Assembly: GCA_029548025.1 (NCBI GenBank)
Contig: JAKPOE010000230.1
Span: 1 to 11,567, forward strand
Source: Spirochaetota bacterium
GTDB taxonomy: Bacteria; Spirochaetota; UBA4802; UB4802
Reading direction: 5' to 3'
Length of the DNA stretch: 11,567 nucleotides
The position numbers and the translations under genes are program-made. The notes beneath the pieces were generated by a model. It had not been told where the DNA came from. It worked only from the letters and a program-made list of their open reading frames with translations, and did no database searches. Below, piece after piece: positions 6,586 to 11,567 of this stretch; positions within the stretch are counted from its first letter, which is position 1; each line of letters starts with the position of its first letter.

Positions 6586-8154
6586 TTATGATTGTATCAT
6601 TGCTTGCGTTAATGTATTAAGACTTCCTGCAATATCCTCTATTGATCTGGATATCTGTGATAGAGTGGTAATGATATCGGTGAGGTTTTGTGCTGCGTCA
6701 GAAATATACACAATTGTTTTTGATGCTTCTTCGTTGGCAACCCGTTGTTCATTTGTTGATGTTTCAATTTTTTCAATTGCGTTGTATATTTGATTATTAA
6801 GGTTTGCGATAGTTTTTATTGAAACATTCACATCCTGAATAAGAGTATTGGTATGTGCTATTTCGTGTGTTATAGTACGTATTTCTCCGTTTAGTTTTGA
6901 TAAAAATTGTGATGTATCGGTAATACTGTTATTACTTGAACCTATTAAATTCTGAGTTTGTGAGATAATTTTTTCTATCTGCGAAGCATTCTGTGCTGTT
7001 GCATCAGCTAATTTGGATATTTCATCTGCTACTACTGCAAATCCCCTCCCAGCCTCGCCTGCACGCGCAGCTTCAATGGATGCATTGAGCGACAAAAGAT
7101 TAACCTGCTCCGCTATCCGGTTGATTACTTCTACAAATGATGACATGGTATTGCTAAACGTAATGAGATCATGAAACTGATTCAGTGTTAAATCCATTTT
7201 CTGGATTGCATCGCTTGATAATACAGTAATAGTTTCAATAGCATGAGCCACTGTAGCCCCGCTTTTCGTTATTTCTTCAAATACCTTTTTTACATCGTTT
7301 ACTGATTCATTTGCGATTTGCATCTCCTGATATAATGTGCGAGCAGTACCACTGATATTTTCTGCATTACTGGTAAGCTCCTCAACCGACGCAGATATCT
7401 CTTCAAGGGATGCAGCCTGTTTGTTGGCTAAATCATTGATGGTATTAACAACATTTGTTTGTTCAAGGGATTTTTCATTAAGTACCTTTACCGAATATTC
7501 AACATTTTGGGCAACGACTACAAGCCTTTCTTGTTTGTTTTGAGCTTCATCAGCTTTATCAAGGGCTAAATCAAGAAGAGCTCGTGTAGCTTTTGTTCCA
7601 AATACAGCCGATATACCCACCCATATGTAGATCAAAAACCGTACACCGATAATACTGCCTATAGGTCCTTCCGGTATTAGTTGAGGCCGGCAAACAAAAA
7701 GTACAATCTGAGATAACACTACCGATACAAAAGCAAAACCAGCTACTTTTGTATCAAAGTAAAATACTGACAATGCTAATATGATGTAATGAGCTGCAAA
7801 AAGCTCTCGTGAACCATAGATAATATACTGAAAAATAAATAATGTAACCATCACAATAAAAATTGCAAGATATGGAGAGAACCATTCATTACGGTATTTT
7901 GTAAGTAATAAAAATCCTGATAGTAAAATAAAACCTACAATGATTCCGGTAATAATAATATCAAACAAGGTTAAATAGTGTGAACCCGAACCGGTTAAAA
8001 AAATAATTAACGTGGCTAATAATGCCAATACGGTAATACCGGTAAAAGCTTTAAAAAGGCGTTTATGATTATTAAAAATTATTTCATGAAATAGCTCTTC
8101 TCTGGTTTTATTATTTGTACCATTATTTGTAGCATGAGTAATTATGTTCATCAT
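6586..8154 (-). CDS. Methyl-accepting chemotaxis protein with six-TM sensor region
   Basis: A 522-residue receptor. Six hydrophobic segments fall at about residues 36-55, 62-84, 93-113, 120-133, 137-156 and 165-187, with only short loops and no periplasmic ligand-binding domain. There is no obvious HAMP domain. From about 195 on it is a long coiled coil ending in a normal MCP signalling region, including the tip around 344-389 ([20 protein letters not shown], then [15 protein letters not shown]), which couples to CheA/CheW. The membrane part must therefore sense something in or near the bilayer, or through other proteins. The ATG at 8154 is preferred because AGAGGA (8159-8164) precedes it; an ATG at 8172 would add six residues but has no Shine-Dalgarno. 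Its promoter and a tandem repeat lie just upstream. Confidence 0.92.
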   Translation of the reverse strand: MMNIITHATNNGTNNKTREELFHEIIFNNHKRLFKAFTGITVLALLATLIIFLTGSGSHYLTLFDIIITGIIVGFILLSGFLLLTKYRNEWFSPYLAIFIVMVTLFIFQYIIYGSRELFAAHYIILALSVFYFDTKVAGFAFVSVVLSQIVLFVCRPQLIPEGPIGSIIGVRFLIYIWVGISAVFGTKATRALLDLALDKADEAQNKQERLVVVAQNVEYSVKVLNEKSLEQTNVVNTINDLANKQAASLEEISASVEELTSNAENISGTARTLYQEMQIANESVNDVKKVFEEITKSGATVAHAIETITVLSSDAIQKMDLTLNQFHDLITFSNTMSSFVEVINRIAEQVNLLSLNASIEAARAGEAGRGFAVVADEISKLADATAQNASQIEKIISQTQNLIGSSNNSITDTSQFLSKLNGEIRTITHEIAHTNTLIQDVNVSIKTIANLNNQIYNAIEKIETSTNEQRVANEEASKTIVYISDAAQNLTDIITTLSQISRSIEDIAGSLNTLTQAMIQS

Positions 8155-8158
8155 ATAG

Positions 8159-8164
8159 TCCTCT
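8159..8164 (-). promoter_or_regulatory. Ribosome binding site deciding the chemotaxis receptor start
   Basis: AGAGGA lies four bases before the ATG at 8154 on the minus strand. The in-frame ATG at 8172 is preceded only by an AACTCTTT stretch with no purine-rich site. Confidence 0.5.
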
Positions 8165-8186
8165 TTGTTCATAAAGAGTTAATGCC

Positions 8187-8208
8187 TTAGTCATATTTTA
8201 GTCATATT
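8187..8208. repeat. 11-bp tandem repeat at the receptor promoter, candidate operator
   Basis: TTAGTCATATT occurs twice in direct succession (8187-8197 and 8198-8208). On the minus strand it covers the predicted transcription start and touches the -10 box. Head-to-tail half-sites of 11 bp fall on one face of the helix, as for many activator or repressor sites. A related ATGAC/GTCAT pair lies further upstream at 8241-8245 and 8261-8265. Confidence 0.6.
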
Positions 8209-8233
8209 ATAGTATAATAAGTAAAACTGTCAA
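8206..8233 (-). promoter_or_regulatory. Strong sigma-70-type promoter of the chemotaxis receptor gene
   Basis: A perfect TTGACA (8228-8233) and a perfect TATAAT (8206-8211) are separated by 16 bases on the minus strand. Transcription would begin near 8199, giving a leader of roughly 45 bases before the ATG at 8154. This is the best promoter match in the window, and it is not the flagellar sigma-28 type. Confidence 0.72.
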
Positions 8234-8349
8234 ATAATAAATGACTTTTCAGCATTATATGTCATGAAAAATATACTATACAATTTATACGTTTATAGGT
8301 TTATTTGATTGTGCCAGGAGTTTAGCATAGTGTAATTAATGTTGCATGG

Positions 8350-8391
8350 CCATGGCTTTCCGTTAAAATATGAAAGGGTATAGAACCATGG
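8350..8391. repeat. Nested inverted repeat (CCATGG/CTTTC stems)
   Basis: CCATGG (8350-8355) can pair with CCATGG (8386-8391), and the adjacent CTTTC (8356-8360) with GAAAG (8372-8376), leaving a nine-base bulge on one side. It overlaps a 10-bp palindrome CATGGCCATG (8345-8354). There is no U-tract, so it is not a typical terminator. Confidence 0.3.
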
Positions 8392-8532
8392 TACTATTAC
8401 GTTACATAAAGAAAGCATCATGAGTAAATAACAATACAGGTATTCGTTTATGGAGATATCGACATAGAGATTGAGGCACTATTTTCCCGTGTTTATGACG
8501 ATCTAAATGTTCAATAATGCTATATCAATGCT

Positions 8533-9123
8533 CTATCCTCTGAAAAGAGAGATAATGTAACGCATAAAGTTTAAGTTATCAATGGGGAGCGGGTCAATAG
8601 ATTCAAAAAGCCCTGCACACATAACGATGATCTGTGCAATACGAGCATGAAATTCAGCATCAAAGTCAGTTTTTCTGCGTTGTGGCTGATCTTCGCGTGC
8701 TTCATTTATAATGGTTTTATATAATTCCATGTGACGACGTATAAATTCTTTAAGACGTATCATTATTTTTTCATCTTCATAAGCATATAACATCAGGTTG
8801 ATTAATATCTTTGCAGTAGCCGGATCAAGAAAAAAACGTTCGACACCATACATGGCGGAAATACTTGCTTTAGCTTTTGAATGCAGATTACCTTTCAGCA
8901 CATTCTTATGGTCGTTATTAATTTCATTAAAAAGGTATTCCATAAATTCAATATACATTTCTTCTTTAGTAGGAAAGTAATGTAACAATCCCCCCTTTGA
9001 AAAACCTGCTTCATCAGCAACAGCCTGCACCGTGATACGCGAATAAACATCATTTTGCAACAAACGTTTAAGAGCTTCCAGAATAATAATTTTCTTTTTG
9101 TGTATTTTTTCTTGTTTATCCAT
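8533..9123 (-). CDS. TetR/AcrR-family transcriptional regulator
   Basis: A 196-residue repressor-type protein. The N-terminal helix-turn-helix spans about residues 30-50 (ITVQAVADEAGFSKGGLLHY), followed by FPTKEEM, the typical TetR ending of the DNA-binding domain. The rest, about 55-196, is helical and should form the ligand-binding and dimer domain; its ligand is not evident. The gene stands alone on the minus strand, divergent from the FN3-like/TPR pair with a 380-bp gap, so it may control itself, those genes, or others outside the window. No Shine-Dalgarno is clear before the ATG. A short palindrome in the upstream region (9167-9180) is a possible binding site. Confidence 0.9.
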   Translation of the reverse strand: MDKQEKIHKKKIIILEALKRLLQNDVYSRITVQAVADEAGFSKGGLLHYFPTKEEMYIEFMEYLFNEINNDHKNVLKGNLHSKAKASISAMYGVERFFLDPATAKILINLMLYAYEDEKIMIRLKEFIRRHMELYKTIINEAREDQPQRRKTDFDAEFHARIAQIIVMCAGLFESIDPLPIDNLNFMRYIISLFRG

Positions 9124-9503
9124 AGCTATTATTTTACAATAAAATTTATAAAAAAATAGTAAATATTTTCAGTAGTGAAATATAGCAGAAAACATACATG
9201 ATTAATTTTATTCTCGTGTTACAAAATGGCACCAGTTATATAAAACATTTTTGCCATTACTGCATAACCAATAGTACTTTCAAATGGCTATTATTGTTAA
9301 CAGATATAGCTTAACAGGTCAAGTATTTTTCTTAGGAGCCCTAATTTTTTTATTTAGCATTTTTAATTTTTTAATAATACATCAAGTGTTGTATAAATAT
9401 TTCCGAAATAGTGTAATAAGAGAGTTTTTTATAGGGCTATTGCTCTGCGATAGTTACTGTAAATTAAAATTAATTTAGCAAGTAGATAAGGAAAATTGCC
9501 TTC
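9124..9503. other. Divergent intergenic region between TetR and FN3-like genes (380 bp)
   Basis: It holds an AT-rich tetR 5' region with a palindrome (9167-9180), a 7-bp inverted repeat AATGGCA (9225-9231) with TGCCATT (9252-9258), and a seven-pair hairpin CTATTGC-TCT-GCGATAG (9437-9453, one G-T pair) in the leader of the downstream gene. A weak promoter TTGTAT-17-TGTAAT lies at 9389-9417. A hydrophobic 64-codon frame (9284-9478) lacks a ribosome site and is probably chance. Confidence 0.45.
9167..9180. promoter_or_regulatory. Palindrome upstream of tetR-type gene, candidate operator
   Basis: TTTCA-GTAG-TGAAA is a perfect inverted repeat 44 bases before the regulator's ATG. TetR proteins often bind such sites near their own gene. 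The arms are short, so the support is modest. Confidence 0.35.
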
Positions 9504-11303
9504 ATGATGAGAAATAAGCTATTTATTCTCTGTTTTGTTACATTTATTCTGCTATCCGGAGGTTTTATTGTTTACGCACAATTTTTTATTGATGATAATA
9601 ATACCAACATAAAAACCTCACCAGGATTACCAGATTATCTAGCTCGTAGTATTAAAGCAGAATTAATAGATGGTGTTGAAGGTGCGGTACGAATAGTATT
9701 TTCTGTTGATCCCAATTCAAAATGTGACTTTTTACTTGGAAGGACAACCCGGGTTCCTTCCACACCAGAGGTGGCATTACAGGCTACAACAGTAAAAGTA
9801 GTTTTAGCAGGAGCAGAACCCGTTGCTATCGATTCAAATCTACCGCCAGGTCAATATTATTATGTTGTTTTAGCAAGGGATAAGATTGTTGAAAAAGATA
9901 TTGAACTATACCCTGATGTAAATTACACCAGTGCGCCAATAGTAATTAAAAAGAAGATCCCTGAATTACCAGCAAAGCGTTTGTATGATCATGTTACCTT
10001 GCTCTATGCACGTGTTGTTAATAAAACTCAGGTGTTGTTAACATGGAAAGGTATTCAACAACCAAATATTGTCTATAATGTTTATAGGGCAACTGAACCT
10101 TTAAATAGTCCGGGAAAAATAAAAAATGCACGATTGGTAGGGGAGATTCAATCTGATGTAGAAAGCTATATAGACAGAACTATCGCACAAACTGGGAAAT
10201 ACTATTATGCAGTTACAGTTAAAGATATGGAAGGCAATGAAGATATTCAACTAATACCTGATCAGAGCTATACTTCTGCACCTGTTTCTGTTATTTTACG
10301 GCGTGATGTATTTGTGACGGGTATCAAGGCTACACTTGATAATGACTATCTTAAAGTGAGCTGGAATAAACCAGATATTGATGTTAAAAATTTTGTTATA
10401 TATAGGCATACTGAGCCTATCACTGATGCTCAGGATTTGGCATTAGCAACAAAGGTTGCAACTGTTGATGCAAAACGATCCCACTATATAGATACTCATC
10501 CAATTCCGGGTACTTACTATTTTGCAGTATTAGCAATACTTGAAGATAGTTCTATTGATACTACCTTAAAACCTGATATGAATTATACTACTGTTCCTAT
10601 TACGGTTGGTCATCCTATTAGCCTAAAACTATTAGAAGCTATTGAACAGAATGGATTGGTAAAAATATCATGGGCTTATACAGGTTCATCAGGGAACAGG
10701 TATTTTAAACTTTTCAGATTGCGTAATGCTCCCTTCTCAGTACAGGATTTAAACAATGCATATCTTGTTGATGTTATCAATATTACAAATAATGAATATA
10801 TTGATAGCAACATCCCCGCTGGTTCATATTATTATGCTCTGGTTCCGGAAACGTATGATAATGAATTGAAAATTATAAAGGGTGTTAATTGCACTGCAGA
10901 GTCAGTAAAGGTTACAAAAATGGCAAAAGCACAACTGGATTTACAAGATCCTGAAAAAGAAAAGACTGGCAAATCAGAATTGCCTGAATCTCAAAAGGAA
11001 GAAGCCAAACCCTATCAACTGGAAAAGCAAAAATTATCAGCTACCGCAGATATTAACAAAATAATTGCGATAACCTTTTATAAAGGAAAATATGAAACCT
11101 GTATTGATACGTTAAGCAAATACAGTGAACAATCCAAGAATAGTATTGAGATTGCAAAAGCCAATCTCTATATTGGCAGAAGTTACATTGAATTAAAGCA
11201 GTATAAAAAAGCGTTACACTATTTAATGCAAAAAGATGTAGCAACATATTTTCCTAAAGATGCAAAGTTCTGGCAAGATTTTGCAATAGCACGGTCGCAG
11301 TAA
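9504..11303 (+). CDS. Exported FN3-like repeat protein with C-terminal TPR
   Basis: A 599-residue protein with a signal peptide (hydrophobic 6-24, likely cut after VYA25). Four repeats of about 105-115 residues follow, each with a strand-rich fibronectin-III-like pattern. They share GxYYYxV-like blocks at 116-121, 231-236, 336-341 and 440-445, followed by PDxNYTSAPIxV-like strands at 137-148, 252-263, 357-368 and, degenerate, 460-470. Repeats two and three also share YRxTEP. A charged Lys/Glu-rich linker (475-512) leads to helical TPR-like repeats (about 515-599, including IEIAKANLYIGRSYIELKQY). The protein is probably a periplasmic or surface scaffold binding partners by its TPR end; no enzyme motif is seen. 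AAGGAAAA (9488-9495) precedes the ATG. A TPR gene follows after 28 bases. Confidence 0.8.
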   Translation: MMRNKLFILCFVTFILLSGGFIVYAQFFIDDNNTNIKTSPGLPDYLARSIKAELIDGVEGAVRIVFSVDPNSKCDFLLGRTTRVPSTPEVALQATTVKVVLAGAEPVAIDSNLPPGQYYYVVLARDKIVEKDIELYPDVNYTSAPIVIKKKIPELPAKRLYDHVTLLYARVVNKTQVLLTWKGIQQPNIVYNVYRATEPLNSPGKIKNARLVGEIQSDVESYIDRTIAQTGKYYYAVTVKDMEGNEDIQLIPDQSYTSAPVSVILRRDVFVTGIKATLDNDYLKVSWNKPDIDVKNFVIYRHTEPITDAQDLALATKVATVDAKRSHYIDTHPIPGTYYFAVLAILEDSSIDTTLKPDMNYTTVPITVGHPISLKLLEAIEQNGLVKISWAYTGSSGNRYFKLFRLRNAPFSVQDLNNAYLVDVINITNNEYIDSNIPAGSYYYALVPETYDNELKIIKGVNCTAESVKVTKMAKAQLDLQDPEKEKTGKSELPESQKEEAKPYQLEKQKLSATADINKIIAITFYKGKYETCIDTLSKYSEQSKNSIEIAKANLYIGRSYIELKQYKKALHYLMQKDVATYFPKDAKFWQDFAIARSQ

Positions 11304-11331
11304 ATTTATGATATGGAGTAACGAGGTAACT

Positions 11332-11567
11332 ATGAAAACAAAGACATTAGCAGGGGCATTATTGATTGTTATTGGGATATTGTTAATAATATATTATGTC
11401 CTGGTAATACAACCTCAGAGCGAGGCAAAAAAGTTACTTACCGAAGCAACGCTTATTTATGAGAGAAATGATAAAGAATCCATTAATCAGGCTGTTACCA
11501 TTTTGACAAAGATCATTGCACGGTATCCTGATACTAAAACAGCAATTGAAGCCTATTACTATATAGG
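11332..11567 (+). CDS. Membrane-anchored TPR protein, 3' truncated
   Basis: The first 78 residues are present before the window ends. Residues 6-26 form one membrane segment or uncleaved signal anchor. From about 30 on it reads as a TPR-like helix pair (SEAKKLLTEATLIYERND, then AVTILTKIIARYPDTKTAIE), the style of envelope TPR proteins such as YbgF/CpoB- or YfgM-like proteins. GAGG (11323-11326) lies five bases before the ATG and supports this start. It sits 28 bases after the FN3-like/TPR gene on the same strand, so the two are probably one operon and may work together in the periplasm. Confidence 0.75.
   Translation, partial: MKTKTLAGALLIVIGILLIIYYVLVIQPQSEAKKLLTEATLIYERNDKESINQAVTILTKIIARYPDTKTAIEAYYYI

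Larger units (their letters stand above)
8173..8532. other. Intergenic region between receptor and TetR genes, possible gene remnant
   Basis: The left 60 bases hold the receptor promoter and its repeat. Between 8339 and 8517 the plus strand reads like a broken gene: ATG 8339 gives MLHGHGFPLKYERV, an in-frame TAG, then NHGTITLHKESIMSK. A shift of frame near 8425 continues as ITIQVFVYGDIDIEIEALFS and a little more to TAA 8515-8517. No family is recognised. A nested inverted repeat also lies here (8350-8391). Nothing else is seen. Confidence 0.3.

Noticed and set aside
6574..6596. Inverted repeat TACAAT/ATTGTA between the hemerythrin and receptor stops as a two-way terminator
   Set aside because: The stem is only six AT-rich pairs with an 11-base loop and no U-tract.
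7337..7543. Plus-strand frame at 7337-7543
   Set aside because: It is antisense to the chemotaxis receptor's signalling region.
8798..8980. Plus-strand frame at 8798-8980
   Set aside because: It is antisense to the TetR-family gene.
9284..9478. Hydrophobic 64-codon plus-strand frame
   Set aside because: It has no ribosome binding site, its composition follows the AT-rich DNA, and it covers leader elements of the next gene.
11053..11247. Minus-strand frame at 11053-11247
   Set aside because: It is antisense to the TPR tail of the FN3-like protein.
1..11567. CRISPR arrays, tRNA or rRNA genes, insertion sequences, phage genes
   Set aside because: No regularly spaced repeats, cloverleaf or rRNA-like sequence, transposase or phage motif was seen. 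The IstB-like ATPase has no visible transposase partner.

Overview
The window is AT-rich (about one third G+C by eye) and compact, with genes on both strands. It looks chromosomal and bacterial. Three things suggest a spirochaete or a close relative: envelope proteins built from fibronectin-III-like and TPR repeats with recurrent GxYYYAV and PDxNYT motifs, menaquinone genes of the futalosine route, and a chemotaxis receptor with a cluster of redox proteins. This placement is an inference from gene families, not from a marker gene. I see no insertion sequence, phage gene, CRISPR array, tRNA or rRNA.

Left part (1-3443, all main genes on the minus strand). A truncated DnaC/IstB-type helicase loader with a Cys-rich N-terminus runs off the left edge (668 to 1). 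A possible 40-codon gene lies next to it on the plus strand (756-878). Then comes a tight minus-strand operon: a GHKL-type ATPase-like protein, MqnD and MqnB. These last two carry out two steps of futalosine-dependent menaquinone synthesis. Its probable promoter (3002-3030) sits on the 3' end of a DUF3795 Cys-rich gene upstream.

Centre (3444-6581). A minus-strand pair encodes a lipoprotein metallophosphoesterase followed by a small exported, probably beta-barrel, protein. A 530-bp divergent intergenic region with a striking palindrome pair separates these from a plus-strand pair: an exported thioredoxin-fold protein and a single-domain hemerythrin with all seven iron ligands.

Right part (6586-11567). 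A six-transmembrane methyl-accepting chemotaxis protein converges on the hemerythrin gene with a 4-bp gap. Its promoter is unusually good (TTGACA-16-TATAAT) and is overlapped by an 11-bp tandem repeat that looks like an operator. A 360-bp gap with a possible gene remnant follows, then a TetR-family regulator with a palindrome upstream. The window ends with a plus-strand pair: a 599-residue exported protein with four FN3-like repeats and a TPR tail, then the start of a membrane-anchored TPR protein.

Functional themes are menaquinone synthesis, redox or oxygen handling that may feed chemotaxis, and envelope structure. I found no clearly novel multi-gene system. The items most worth checking are the ATPase-like protein joined to the menaquinone genes, the repeat operator at the receptor promoter, the hemerythrin/receptor pairing, and the FN3-like/TPR envelope pair.
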